The translations under genes and the position numbers were made by a program. The notes beneath the pieces are model-generated. The model saw only the letters and a program-made list of their open reading frames with translations. It was not told where the DNA came from and did no database searches. This document shows positions 17,318-26,659 of a stretch of 46,653 nt of DNA, piece by piece. Within the stretch, counting starts at the first letter, position 1. Each line of letters opens with the position of its first letter. The stretch is from an uncultured Tateyamaria sp. (lineage in GTDB: Bacteria > Pseudomonadota > Alphaproteobacteria > Rhodobacterales > Rhodobacteraceae), in NCBI GenBank assembly GCA_905480645.1, contig CAJQRC010000022.1:1-46653 (forward strand), written 5' to 3'.

Positions 17318-18721
17318 ATGGTGCAATCAATAGACTTGCCGCGTAATGAAAGTGGCATTGCCACGGCGTTGGGCGTGCTGAAGCAGAAATTTGGTGACCG
17401 TTTTCATACTGGATATGCTATTCGGGAACAGCATGCACATTCGACAACATGGATTAAAGCTCAAATTCCAGACGCTGTTGTTTTCCCGCGGTCAACTGCT
17501 GAAGTGTCGGACATAGTTAAGGTATGCTCTACGCACAATGTTCCTATTATTCCATTTGGGACGGGGACTTCGCTAGAGGGCCATGTGAATGCGCCTGCCG
17601 GGGGCATCTCAGTTGATTTGACACAAATGGATGCTGTTCTGGCTGTGCACGCTGAAGATCTTGATTGTATTGTTCAACCAGGAGTGACTCGCGAGCAACT
17701 AAACAAACATTTAAAGGATTTGGGTTTGTTTTTTCCAATAGACCCTGGCGCTAATGCTTCGTTAGGCGGAATGGCATCCACCCGCGCATCTGGGACTAAC
17801 GCTGTGCGATATGGCACTATGAAAGACAATGTTATTGCGCTTGAGGCAGTAATGGCGGACGGCCGTGTTATTCGCACAGCACAGAGAGCCAAGAAAACTT
17901 CAGCCGGTTATAACATGACACAGCTTTTGGTGGGTTCCGAAGGAACCTTGGGACTTATTACAGAGATCACATTAAAGTTGCAGGGTATTCCTGAGGCAAT
18001 CATGGCCGCCCGTATGTCATTTCCATCAATTGACGCTGCTTGTCAGGCTGTGATGACCACTATTCAATATGGAATTCCTGTTGCCCGTATAGAGTTGATG
18101 GATGAACTAAATATACGAGCAGCCAATGCTTACTCCGGCCTCGTTTTGCCTGAGGTTCCATTGCTGCTGGTTGAATTTCATGGTTCGACGCAAAGCGTAA
18201 ACGAGCAGACTGAGTTGTTTGCATCAATTGCTGAAGATGTAGGCGGCACAGACTTTGAGGCTACGTCTACCACTGAGGAACGCAATAAACTGTGGCAGGC
18301 GCGGCATGATCTTTACTGGGCAACGCTCCAACTGCGTCCCGGGGCGCAAGGGATATCTACCGATGTTTGTGTCCCGATTTCACGTCTGGCCAAGGCGGTT
18401 ACCGGAGCACAGAATAAAGCTGCTGAGCTAGACCTTTTGTCGCCAATTGTCGGTCACGTTGGAGATGGTAATTTTCACTGTTTAGTCTTGATCGACATGG
18501 AAGATGCTGACGAAGTAGCGCGTGCGGAGGCATTTGTAGCGTGGCTGGCTGATGAGGCAATCGCAGCGGACGGCACTTGTACAGGTGAGCATGGAATTGG
18601 TCAGGGTAAAGTACCATATTTGGTAAAAGAATTGGGTACGACAACTGAATTCATGGCTGCTATTAAAGGAGCGCTGGATCCACAGAACATAATGAACCCA
18701 GGAAAAATATTCAGCCGTTAG
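17318..18721 (+). CDS. FAD-linked oxidase, GlcD/D-lactate dehydrogenase type
   Basis: 467 residues: an FAD_binding_4 domain with PFGTGTSLEGHVNAPAGGISVDL near residue 85 and PGANASLGGMASTRASGTNAVRYG near residue 145, then an FAD-oxidase C domain with GHVGDGNFHCLVL and CTGEHGIGQGK near the C-terminus, whose histidines are active-site residues of the family. It resembles LDHD-type D-2-hydroxyacid dehydrogenases that oxidise D-lactate or glycolate and pass electrons to cytochrome c or quinone. The start at 17318 has AAGGG upstream; an ATG at 17303 is possible. It begins 27 bp after the gamma-glutamyltransferase stop, so the two are probably cotranscribed. Confidence 0.88.
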   Translation: MVQSIDLPRNESGIATALGVLKQKFGDRFHTGYAIREQHAHSTTWIKAQIPDAVVFPRSTAEVSDIVKVCSTHNVPIIPFGTGTSLEGHVNAPAGGISVDLTQMDAVLAVHAEDLDCIVQPGVTREQLNKHLKDLGLFFPIDPGANASLGGMASTRASGTNAVRYGTMKDNVIALEAVMADGRVIRTAQRAKKTSAGYNMTQLLVGSEGTLGLITEITLKLQGIPEAIMAARMSFPSIDAACQAVMTTIQYGIPVARIELMDELNIRAANAYSGLVLPEVPLLLVEFHGSTQSVNEQTELFASIAEDVGGTDFEATSTTEERNKLWQARHDLYWATLQLRPGAQGISTDVCVPISRLAKAVTGAQNKAAELDLLSPIVGHVGDGNFHCLVLIDMEDADEVARAEAFVAWLADEAIAADGTCTGEHGIGQGKVPYLVKELGTTTEFMAAIKGALDPQNIMNPGKIFSR

Positions 18722-18864
18722 CTTAGAAAAAGCATGCAGGTAATTTAGTATAACGCATATCTGAGGGAAGGTCGTTTTTCTACTGCGACGGGTCGGGTGT
18801 CTTACGCGATTAAATTCTTTGGACTATTAGAAATAGGCCAAGTCTTGGTGAAGGGAATCGCGCT

Positions 18865-21366
18865 ATGAAGACGCAAGTCAAAGCATTGGTTGTTGGTGGG
18901 GGTGCTGTTGGTACTTCTATTGCATATCATCTCGCACGAGCGGGTTGGGATGATGTTATGTTGTTGGAACGCGACGAACTTACGTCTGGGTCTACCTGGC
19001 ATGCTGCTGGGTTGTTGCCATATTTTAATATGTCTTATGCGACTACACATATACATGATTATTCAATTAAATTTTATAAAAAATTAGAGGAAGAAACTGG
19101 CCTGAACGCAGGATTTGCAGTCGTAGGTAACTTACGCATGGCGCAGACAAGTGAGCGTATGGAAGAGTATATGCTTTATGCTTCGACGGCGGAGACTTGC
19201 GGGATTTCATATGAGTTGATGACCCCTGATGAAATTAAAGCAAAGTGGCCACTTATTCGGACTGATGATTTAAAGGGCGCACTTTATCACCAGACTGATG
19301 GTTACATAAATCCTGCAGATGTTACCATGGCGATGGCAAAGGGTGCGCGACAGCGAGGCGTCACCATCGAGCGTAAATGGCAGGCTGACGCATTTCATTG
19401 GAATGGAAAGGCGTGGGAAGTAACAGCGACAAAAATGCTTGAAAAAGGTGGTAATCTTGTGCCGTCTGGCGAGCAAGTAACGATCACAGCTGAACATGTT
19501 GTGACTGCTTCTGGCAATCATGCGCAACGTACGGCAAAGATGCTAGGTATTAAAATGCCGGCTATCCCAGTTGAGCATCAATTCATAGTAATGGATCAAG
19601 ATCTTGAATTGGTGAAGTTTCGCGCTGAGGGTAATGCTGAGCATCCTGTAGTGCGTGATGCTGATTCACAGTCTTATGTTCGTGAAGAACGTGGTGGCTG
19701 GATTTTGGGGGTCTATGAAAAAGGTGCACCTGCTTGCTTCGAATATGGGGTCCCAGACAGTTTCCGAGCGGATCTTTTTCAGTTGGATCTAGAGCGTATA
19801 GAAGAACAGTATCTGGCGATGATTCATCGTTTGCCTTCGTGCGAGCCCTGTGGTCTTAAAGACGATTTTAACGGACCAATTTGTTATACACCAGATGGAA
19901 ACCCTTTGGTTGGTCCGGCGCCAGGTTTGCGTAACATGTGGCTTGCTGAAGGGTTTTCTTTTGGAATCACAGCAGCAGGTGGTACGGGCTACTATTTAGC
20001 TCAGTTAATGGTTGAGGGAGAGGCTGAGATTGATATGGCGCCGCTTGACCCCAAACGCTATGGCGATTGGATAACGACCGAGTTTGCGGCCCGTAAAAAC
20101 GAGGAATGCTACGAACATGTCTATATTTTGCACCATCCAGATGAGGAACGACCGGCGTGTAGGCCTTTGCGCACCTCACCGGCATATGATCGTCAAGTAA
20201 AAAAAGGGGCGCAGTTCGGATTTGTGAATGGATGGGAGCGCCCAAACTATTATGGCCCGCTAGATGCATCAGAAAATTTTGATTATGAATCGCGATCTTT
20301 CCGTCGTGGTGGCTGGTGGAAATATGCCTTTGAGGAAGCAAAAGCTGTTCGCGAAAATGTTGGCTTGATCGATGCAACTGCTTTTACAAAACACGTTGTA
20401 CGTGGCCCAGGCGCTACTCAATTCTTAGATTGGTTTACTTGTAATAAATTACCGTCCGTGGGTCGTATTAATCTGACTTATGCTTTGACAGGAGCAGGAA
20501 CTACTCGAACAGAGTACACTATAGTGAGGATACGGCAGGATGAGTATTATCTTGTTTCAGCTGGTGCTTGGACAGCTTACGACAGTGATTTTTTAAGAAA
20601 AACTATAGAAGATAAGGCGCCTGAGTTTGGTTATATCGAATGTCATGACGTTACGACCCAGTGGGGCGTTTTTGCTATTGCTGGACCAAAGTCACGAGAT
20701 TTATTGAACGAAATTATAAAGGACGCTGATCCATCGACAGTCCTTTCGAATAAGCGGTTTCCTTGGTTAACTATGCGTAATATCGAATTGGGTATGTGTC
20801 CAGTGCGTGCCATCCGAGTTGCATATACAGGTGAGTTGGGTTGGGAGCTTCATCACCCAATAGAGATGCAGAACTACTTATGGGATCAACTGTTGGCAGC
20901 TGGTAAAAATTATGGCCTTAAATTAGTTGGTGCACGAGCACAAAACTGGTTGCGACAGGAGAAATCCTATCGCGCATTTGGAACGGAATTGGGCCGAGAC
21001 GCTACGCCGTTAGAGGCTGATTTGCCCCGATTTGTTGACTTGTCAAAAGATTTCAATGGCAAAGCTGCTATGATGGATAAAGGTGTGCGCTCGAAATGTG
21101 TCACCTTATTGATTGATGGACCAGCAGATGCTGACCCTTGGGGAAGGGAGGTCTTATACAGCGGCGAAGCTCGTGTTGGCCGTTTAACATCGGGTGGCTA
21201 TTCTGTCGCTTTTGGAAAATCAATTGGGATGGGCTATGTGCCGCCGCAATTAGCCGTTTCAGGGACAAAGCTAAAAGTCAAAATGTTTAATAGGTTTTGG
21301 GATGCAGAAATAGTACAAGATAGCCCCTATGACCCAAAGAACGCAGTAATTCGTAACGACGGTTAG
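18865..21366 (+). CDS. Dimethylglycine/sarcosine dehydrogenase-type fusion (DAO + GcvT domains)
   Basis: 833-residue flavoprotein. Its N-terminal DAO half has the FAD motif GGGAVG (11-16) and SGSTWHAAG with H46, the position that carries covalent FAD in dimethylglycine and sarcosine dehydrogenases. The C-terminal half from about residue 430 is a GcvT-like folate-binding domain plus GcvT C-domain (IAGPKSRDLL, AYTGELGWELHHP, LTSGGYSVAFGKSIGMGYV). It oxidatively demethylates an N-methyl amino acid and loads the released formaldehyde on tetrahydrofolate. The exact substrate (dimethylglycine, sarcosine or another) cannot be told. It lies 143 bp after the GlcD-type gene and ends 4 bp from the convergent DUF938 gene. 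Confidence 0.9.
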   Translation: MKTQVKALVVGGGAVGTSIAYHLARAGWDDVMLLERDELTSGSTWHAAGLLPYFNMSYATTHIHDYSIKFYKKLEEETGLNAGFAVVGNLRMAQTSERMEEYMLYASTAETCGISYELMTPDEIKAKWPLIRTDDLKGALYHQTDGYINPADVTMAMAKGARQRGVTIERKWQADAFHWNGKAWEVTATKMLEKGGNLVPSGEQVTITAEHVVTASGNHAQRTAKMLGIKMPAIPVEHQFIVMDQDLELVKFRAEGNAEHPVVRDADSQSYVREERGGWILGVYEKGAPACFEYGVPDSFRADLFQLDLERIEEQYLAMIHRLPSCEPCGLKDDFNGPICYTPDGNPLVGPAPGLRNMWLAEGFSFGITAAGGTGYYLAQLMVEGEAEIDMAPLDPKRYGDWITTEFAARKNEECYEHVYILHHPDEERPACRPLRTSPAYDRQVKKGAQFGFVNGWERPNYYGPLDASENFDYESRSFRRGGWWKYAFEEAKAVRENVGLIDATAFTKHVVRGPGATQFLDWFTCNKLPSVGRINLTYALTGAGTTRTEYTIVRIRQDEYYLVSAGAWTAYDSDFLRKTIEDKAPEFGYIECHDVTTQWGVFAIAGPKSRDLLNEIIKDADPSTVLSNKRFPWLTMRNIELGMCPVRAIRVAYTGELGWELHHPIEMQNYLWDQLLAAGKNYGLKLVGARAQNWLRQEKSYRAFGTELGRDATPLEADLPRFVDLSKDFNGKAAMMDKGVRSKCVTLLIDGPADADPWGREVLYSGEARVGRLTSGGYSVAFGKSIGMGYVPPQLAVSGTKLKVKMFNRFWDAEIVQDSPYDPKNAVIRNDG

Positions 21367-21370
21367 CGCA

Positions 21371-22039
21371 CTAATGCATGTTATAATCTTTTGAAGTTGT
21401 AAATATCAGAGCCAAGTTATTGGCGGGCATGTTGACTACCTCAAAGGTTGTCAAGCCTGCTAGGCGCGCCCATGCGATTACGTCATCACGATCTTTATAG
21501 CCAATCTGTCTGTTTGCATTCTGCAATTCAGCGTGGAATACGGCATCGCCATTACTTATGGTTTTACCTTCCCTTAAAAACGGCCCATAAATTATAAATG
21601 TCCCATTTACAGTGAGTGCTTTCGCAGTTTCGGATAAAAGCACCCTCGTGGCTTTCTTCGAGATTAGGTGCAAAAGGTTTATTGTTATTATAAAATCATA
21701 AGTCTTAGATTTTTGAGCCCACCCTTGAGCACAGGCATCAAGTAGGATTGGAATGGTAAGATTATTTAATGACGCTTCCGCACAATAGGCATCGATACTT
21801 ACGAGACGCTCACTTGATATTTCAGAAGGGGTCCAAAGCAGATCTGGAATGGCTTTAGCAAACTCTACAATATGCTGGCCTGTTCCACTCGCTATCTCGA
21901 GTATTTGACCTTTTTCTGGGGCAATGCGTACCAGTAGTTTGGTTAATGCACCTACGTTTTTTGCCGCGGACGGTGCATAAAGCTTGTCACCGGCTGATTT
22001 GTTTACGATTGAGGCTGATGTTGGCAATCTTGATGTCAT
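21371..22039 (-). CDS. DUF938 SAM-dependent methyltransferase
   Basis: 222 residues with a class I methyltransferase fold. The SAM-binding motif is ILEIASGTGQHIVEFAKAIPDL near residues 62-83, followed by the family-typical WTPSE, and by FIITINLLHLISKKAT near residue 125. The proteins of this family are uncharacterised; methyl acceptor unknown. It overlaps the preceding oxidase gene by 4 bp (ATGA), so the two form an operon that converges on the dehydrogenase gene with only 4 bp between stops. Confidence 0.85.
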   Translation of the reverse strand: MTSRLPTSASIVNKSAGDKLYAPSAAKNVGALTKLLVRIAPEKGQILEIASGTGQHIVEFAKAIPDLLWTPSEISSERLVSIDAYCAEASLNNLTIPILLDACAQGWAQKSKTYDFIITINLLHLISKKATRVLLSETAKALTVNGTFIIYGPFLREGKTISNGDAVFHAELQNANRQIGYKDRDDVIAWARLAGLTTFEVVNMPANNLALIFTTSKDYNMH

Positions 22040-23094
22040 GAAAACCGCTTTGGTGAAAGTGATGAGATTATTTTTGCATCAAGATTAGATTTCTGTCCCA
22101 AAGTTAAACTAGACACTAATTGACTGGCCGCAGGGGCTGTTTGGAAGCCGTATCCGCCTTGCCCTGCGCACCAAATAAATCTATGGTTGTTTGCATCTGG
22201 TCCCAGTACCAATGTTCGGTCTGGAGCAAAGCTACGAAGCCCTGCCCAAGTTGTTTCGACCTTTGTGACGGGTGTCGTTACATGTTGAGAGTATCGATCT
22301 ATACCTTGCGCCAACACCATATCATCAGCCCAAACATCGTGAGCAATAACTGGATCTTCGTCAGCTGGTGAAATAAGCAATTTGCCTGCGTCTGGTTTTG
22401 CATACCAAGACTCGCCAACACCAAAAAAGATTGGCCACTTAGAAATATCGTGCCCATCCGGAGTTGGGACACGGGCTATTGAGCGACGGTATGGCGTGAT
22501 TCCTATTGGCTTTATACCCGCCAACAAAGCAATTTGATCCGCCCAAGCTCCGGCAGCGTTTATGATTATCTCAGCAGAGAAGATGTCACTGTCACTGCGT
22601 ACTTTCCAAACGTTACCCGCTTCAATACCCGTAATACGGGAACCTGTAATGACCTTGCCCCCTCTCCCACGCAGTATTTTCACCAAATCCTGAATCATTC
22701 GATCGGTGTCGATATCCATGGCGCTGTTGTGATAGGCAGCTCGCGTAATTTTATCATTCAAAATGGGAACATAGTCATAGGCCTCTTCGATAGAAATTTC
22801 AGTTGATGCTAGATCAGCTAGGTCAGTATCAAAGGCCTTATCCTCGCCTTTACGACCTAGTAAGAGCAATCCTCTTGGTGAGAGATAAGGTTGGTGATAA
22901 TCGACACTAGCACGATTGAGAGCAACAACAGACGCAGACCCATAATTTTCTTCAAATAAAGCAGCAGACCGACCTGATGAGTGGTAGCCTAAGTTATTTT
23001 CAGCTTCAATTAAAATGACTTTAGCTGAGGCTGACAGTTGGGCGGCAGCAGAAATACCAGCAATACCACCCCCGATGACAATAATATCTGTCAT
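22036..23094 (-). CDS. FAD-dependent amine/amino-acid oxidase (DAO family)
   Basis: 352 residues. N-terminal FAD motif IIVIGGGIAGISAAAQLS (residues 4-21), then NLGYHSSGRSAALFEENYG near 42-60, typical of DadA/glycine-oxidase-like proteins, and a C-terminal GYGFQTAPAASQL segment that closes the FAD site. It likely oxidises an imino or amino acid, or a 2-hydroxy acid, in the cytoplasm. It is a single-domain relative of the DAO half of the 833-residue fusion. First gene of a two-gene operon with the DUF938 methyltransferase. Confidence 0.85.
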   Translation of the reverse strand: MTDIIVIGGGIAGISAAAQLSASAKVILIEAENNLGYHSSGRSAALFEENYGSASVVALNRASVDYHQPYLSPRGLLLLGRKGEDKAFDTDLADLASTEISIEEAYDYVPILNDKITRAAYHNSAMDIDTDRMIQDLVKILRGRGGKVITGSRITGIEAGNVWKVRSDSDIFSAEIIINAAGAWADQIALLAGIKPIGITPYRRSIARVPTPDGHDISKWPIFFGVGESWYAKPDAGKLLISPADEDPVIAHDVWADDMVLAQGIDRYSQHVTTPVTKVETTWAGLRSFAPDRTLVLGPDANNHRFIWCAGQGGYGFQTAPAASQLVSSLTLGQKSNLDAKIISSLSPKRFS

Positions 23095-23222
23095 TTTCCC
23101 AATCCAAAATTTGGCAAATTTTTATTGCTAAGCCAAGTGATTTTTAAACTTCTCTGTAAATTAGGCTGATGATTATAAAGTTAATATGAGGAACGTAGCC
23201 TTATTAGGCATCTTATTTAAAT

Positions 23223-23253
23223 AAAAAAGCCCCGCAAAGAGCGGAGCTTTTTT
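23223..23253 (-). terminator. Strong intrinsic terminator, usable in both directions
   Basis: AAAAAAGCCCCGC and GCGGAGCTTTTTT flank the loop AAAGA, with one C-A mismatch. A T run on the right strand and an A run on the left make it work on both strands. It lies 21 bp beyond the stop of the BMP binding-protein gene and so ends the nucleoside-importer operon. Confidence 0.9.
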
Positions 23254-23273
23254 AAAATTTTTAACTGATAAAT

Positions 23274-24353
23274 TTATTGTGGAATATCGCCCTCTATGCC
23301 TTCAACGTAAAAGCTCATGCCTGCAAGTGTGCCATCATCAGCGGTTTCGCCATCTGCCAACCAATCTGATCCGTCTTGCTTTTTCAGTGGGCCGGTAAAG
23401 GCATGGTATGATCCATCAGCAATTGCAGCCTTCAGAGCTAATGCTTCTGCCTTAACATCTGCAGGTACTGCGTCAGAAATTTCTCCAATACCAACCATGC
23501 CTGCACCAATACCATCCCAGGTGTCTATACTCTCCCATGTTCCATCCATAACTGCTTTTGTACGAGCTATGTAGTATGGTGCCCAATCATCAATAATTGA
23601 TGATACGCGCGGAAATGGGGCGTACTGGCCCATATCTGAAGCCTGACCAAATGTGACGACGTTTCCTGCTTCCTGTGCTGCAGCTTGAGGTGCCGTAGAA
23701 TCAGTATGCTGTAATATTACATCTGCGCCTTGTTCGATTAGAACTTTTGCTGCATCGGCTTCTTTCGCAGGATCAAACCATGTATAGGCCCAGATTATTT
23801 TGAACTCGACATCAGGGTTCACTTTAGCTGCGTGTATGTAAGCTGAATTGATGCCACGAATAACTTCTGGGATTGGGTAAGAACCAATGTAACCGACAAT
23901 ATTGGATTTTGTCATGTTACCGGCAATATGGCCTTGGATGGCACGACCCTCGTAGAAACGAGCCGAATATGTGGACACATTGTCGGCTCGTTTGTAACCC
24001 GTCGCGTGCTCAAATTTTACATCTGGAAACTTAGAGGCAACATTTATGGTTGGGTTCATGTATCCAAACGATGTGGTGAAAATAAGGTCAGCACCACCTA
24101 ACGCCATTTGTGTCATCACTCGTTCGCTGTCGGGGCCTTCTGGAACACTTTCCACAAAAACGGTTTCCACAGAATCGCCAAACTCTTTTTCGACAGCTAG
24201 TCGACCCTTGTCGTGTTCATAGGTCCAGCCGCCGTCCCCAACTGGGCCGACGTAGACAAAGCCAACTTTTGTTTTTCCGTGACCGTCCGCGATAGCAGCG
24301 CCTGCAAAGCTGGCAGCAAGAGCAGCAGCGGCTAGTAGATGAGACAATTTCAT
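23274..24353 (-). CDS. BMP-family ABC transporter substrate-binding protein (nucleoside/purine type)
   Basis: 359 residues. Sec signal peptide of about 22 residues (ending GAAIA) with no lipobox Cys, so the mature protein is a free periplasmic one rather than a lipoprotein. The BMP/PnrA fold is seen in KVGFVYVGPVGDGGWTYEHDKGRLAVEKEFG, DLIFTTSFGYMNPTINVASKFP, FEHATGYK and FYEGRAIQGHIAGNMTKSN. BMP proteins bind purine nucleosides or related bases. This one belongs to the branch with HATGYK found in rhizobia and roseobacters, whose ligand is not firmly known. It is the last gene of its operon, 45 bp after the second permease gene; that gap contains a short hairpin. Confidence 0.9.
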   Translation of the reverse strand: MKLSHLLAAAALAASFAGAAIADGHGKTKVGFVYVGPVGDGGWTYEHDKGRLAVEKEFGDSVETVFVESVPEGPDSERVMTQMALGGADLIFTTSFGYMNPTINVASKFPDVKFEHATGYKRADNVSTYSARFYEGRAIQGHIAGNMTKSNIVGYIGSYPIPEVIRGINSAYIHAAKVNPDVEFKIIWAYTWFDPAKEADAAKVLIEQGADVILQHTDSTAPQAAAQEAGNVVTFGQASDMGQYAPFPRVSSIIDDWAPYYIARTKAVMDGTWESIDTWDGIGAGMVGIGEISDAVPADVKAEALALKAAIADGSYHAFTGPLKKQDGSDWLADGETADDGTLAGMSFYVEGIEGDIPQ

Positions 24354-24375
24354 ATTAAGGTTCCCCCGTTTGTTG

Positions 24376-24391
24376 ATCCTTTGGAAAGGAT
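24376..24391 (-). repeat. Short hairpin between permease and binding-protein genes
   Basis: ATCCTTT and AAAGGAT flank GG, a 7-bp perfect stem in the 45-bp gap upstream of the binding-protein start at 24353. It could stabilise the 3' part of the operon message and raise binding-protein output. Inferred from position only. Confidence 0.35.
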
Positions 24392-24398
24392 AATGCCT

Positions 24399-25487
24399 TT
24401 ATTGTGAGGCGTGAAAAGCGCGCCCAAGAGAACCAGGGGCGCGTGATTTATCTGCGGACAATATCACCAAAACAATGATTGTCATCAAGTAGGGTGACAT
24501 TGCTAAGTATTCTACCTTGAATGGAACGGTAGCGCCCTGAAAAAAGATCGTAAAGAAAACACCAGCAATTGAAAGAAATAAAAGCCAAAAATAATACTGT
24601 CTGCTCTTTTTCTTGGCAAATATAAGGTTCCAACTTGCAATAATTACGCAAATTATAATTATAGTGATTCCTATGCTAGAAACCGGAAACACAACTCCAG
24701 CTGCTTGGAGGTTTAGTTGCACTTGCGTTATGCCACCGAAAAGATATGCCCCTAACAAGACACGCCATGGCTTCCATGACGCAAAAACAACTAGGGCCAG
24801 CGCAATCCATCCCACCCCAGCTGTCATTCCTTCGGTCCATTGCGGTACCCGAATAAGAGAAATATATGCGCCACCAAGTCCTGCACAAGCCCCACCAAAC
24901 AATATTGCCAACGTACGAATGCGCTTAACCTTATACCCGAGCGCGTGAGCAGCATCGTGGTTTTCCCCCACTGCTCGTAAAACGAGACCCGCACGAGTAA
25001 ATTTCAGAGTTGCCCAAGTTCCAGCGACGATAAGCAGGCCAAGATAGATTATTATGTTATGCCCAAAAATAATTGGGCCAAATATTGGAATATCACTTAA
25101 AAAACCCATCTGAGTATCAACCATTTGGGGTGGCTTGATACCGACATAACTTTGTCCCATCAAAGCGGAAAGCCCAAGGCCGAAAAGAGTTAATGCAAGT
25201 CCAGAGGCAACTTGGTTGGCTAAAGTAACCTGAGTTAGAAAAGCAAATAGAAAACTAAGTAAAGCACCACCTAAAGCTGCTGCAATAAAGCCAACCAACG
25301 GCGAGCCAGTGTTTACTGCAATGATGAAGCCACAGACCGCGCCTGTTATCATCATTCCTTCTACACCAAGATTTAATACCCCAGCCCTCTCTACGACTAA
25401 CTCTCCGATTGCAGCCAATAAAATCGGAGTCGAGGCTGCAATCATAGCAGCAATTAGTAAAATTGGATTAATAGCGGAAAGGTCCAT
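24399..25487 (-). CDS. ABC transporter permease (NupC/YufQ type)
   Basis: 362 residues of the BPD_transp_2 family, with about eight to nine hydrophobic segments along its length. AIGELVVERAGVLNLGVEGMMITGAVCGF near residues 25-55 is the hallmark of this branch of nucleoside permeases, and AVGENHDAAHALGYKV near 190 is the cytoplasmic coupling region. Its start overlaps the stop of the first permease by 1 bp. It pairs with that permease as a heterodimer. Confidence 0.92.
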   Translation of the reverse strand: MDLSAINPILLIAAMIAASTPILLAAIGELVVERAGVLNLGVEGMMITGAVCGFIIAVNTGSPLVGFIAAALGGALLSFLFAFLTQVTLANQVASGLALTLFGLGLSALMGQSYVGIKPPQMVDTQMGFLSDIPIFGPIIFGHNIIIYLGLLIVAGTWATLKFTRAGLVLRAVGENHDAAHALGYKVKRIRTLAILFGGACAGLGGAYISLIRVPQWTEGMTAGVGWIALALVVFASWKPWRVLLGAYLFGGITQVQLNLQAAGVVFPVSSIGITIIIICVIIASWNLIFAKKKSRQYYFWLLFLSIAGVFFTIFFQGATVPFKVEYLAMSPYLMTIIVLVILSADKSRAPGSLGRAFHASQ

Positions 25488-26572
25488 TATGACTTTCGCT
25501 CCACGTTGCTAATGCGTAGGCGGTAGTTAGTGAGCAAATCAAGTGCAAGAAGAAAAAACAGCAGCATGCCCTGAAAGACTTGTATCGCTGCTGCTGGCAG
25601 CCCCAATTGTGATTGGGCGATGTCGCCGCCAATATAGGTTAATGCCATCAACAGGCTGGCAAACACTATTCCGATCGGATTAAGTCGTCCAAGAAAAGCA
25701 ACGATTATTGCTGTGAAACCATAACCAACATTAAAATCGATGCTGATTTGCCCAGCGGGTCCAGCGACCTCAAACATGCCCGCAAGACCTGCTAAAACGC
25801 CAGACATTCCTAAGCAAAACAAGATTATTTGGCTAGGATTCACTCCTCCAAAACGGGCGGCACGTGGTGCCTCACCGGTAACGCGGATAGCAAAGCCAAG
25901 TCGGTGTCGAGTAAAAAGTACATGAGAAAAAATTACTGCGATTAATGCCGCTACTACACCCCAGTGCATGCCTGTATTAGCTATGATCTCGGTGTTATGA
26001 GCCGAAGCATATTGCTGCAGATTGCGGGAACCTGGAAATCCAAAACCCTCAGGGTTTTTCAATAATCCTAATGACACGGATGCTAAAAGTTGTTCAGCAA
26101 CATAAACTAGCATTAGACTGACAAGAATTTCATTAGTACCGAATTTCACTTTCAATACACCAGGAATCATGGCCCAGACAAGACCACCGAATGCACCAGC
26201 TAACACCATTAATGGAAAGATAAAGATGCTTTCCGTTGGATAAAATGCTAGGCCCATTGCAGCAGCGCAAATGGCGCCTACAATGTATTGGCCTTCAGCG
26301 CCAATATTCCAGATACCAGCTTTAAATCCAACAGCAAGTCCAACGGCGATCAAAACTAATGGAGCACCTTTAACCAGCAATTGTGGGCGATAATAAAACG
26401 AATGTTCTCCAAAAATGGGTTCCCAGAAAATGGTAATAATGGCTTGCAACGGGTCTTTTCCCAACAGAGCGAATAACAAGCCTCCGAAGATCATTGTAAG
26501 CACAACTGCAAGGATTGGTGTAGCGTAAGCCATAGTAGCAGATGGTTGAGGACGCAGTTCGAGCTGAATCAT
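25487..26572 (-). CDS. ABC transporter permease (NupB/YufP type)
   Basis: 361 residues of the BPD_transp_2 family with multiple membrane segments. KGAPLVLIAVGLAVGFKAGIWNIGAEGQYIVGAI near residue 68 and RVTGEAPRAARFGGVN near 230 (the ATPase-contact loop) are typical of the first permease in BMP-type importers. It lies 87 bp after the ATPase gene and is coupled to the second permease. Confidence 0.92.
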   Translation of the reverse strand: MIQLELRPQPSATMAYATPILAVVLTMIFGGLLFALLGKDPLQAIITIFWEPIFGEHSFYYRPQLLVKGAPLVLIAVGLAVGFKAGIWNIGAEGQYIVGAICAAAMGLAFYPTESIFIFPLMVLAGAFGGLVWAMIPGVLKVKFGTNEILVSLMLVYVAEQLLASVSLGLLKNPEGFGFPGSRNLQQYASAHNTEIIANTGMHWGVVAALIAVIFSHVLFTRHRLGFAIRVTGEAPRAARFGGVNPSQIILFCLGMSGVLAGLAGMFEVAGPAGQISIDFNVGYGFTAIIVAFLGRLNPIGIVFASLLMALTYIGGDIAQSQLGLPAAAIQVFQGMLLFFLLALDLLTNYRLRISNVERKS

Positions 26573-26659
26573 GGCTATAACTCACCCAATTTAACAATCG
26601 TATTGGTTATGCCCTTTTGAGGCATACTATGAAAAACTGTGGGATTGATTGAATAAGTA

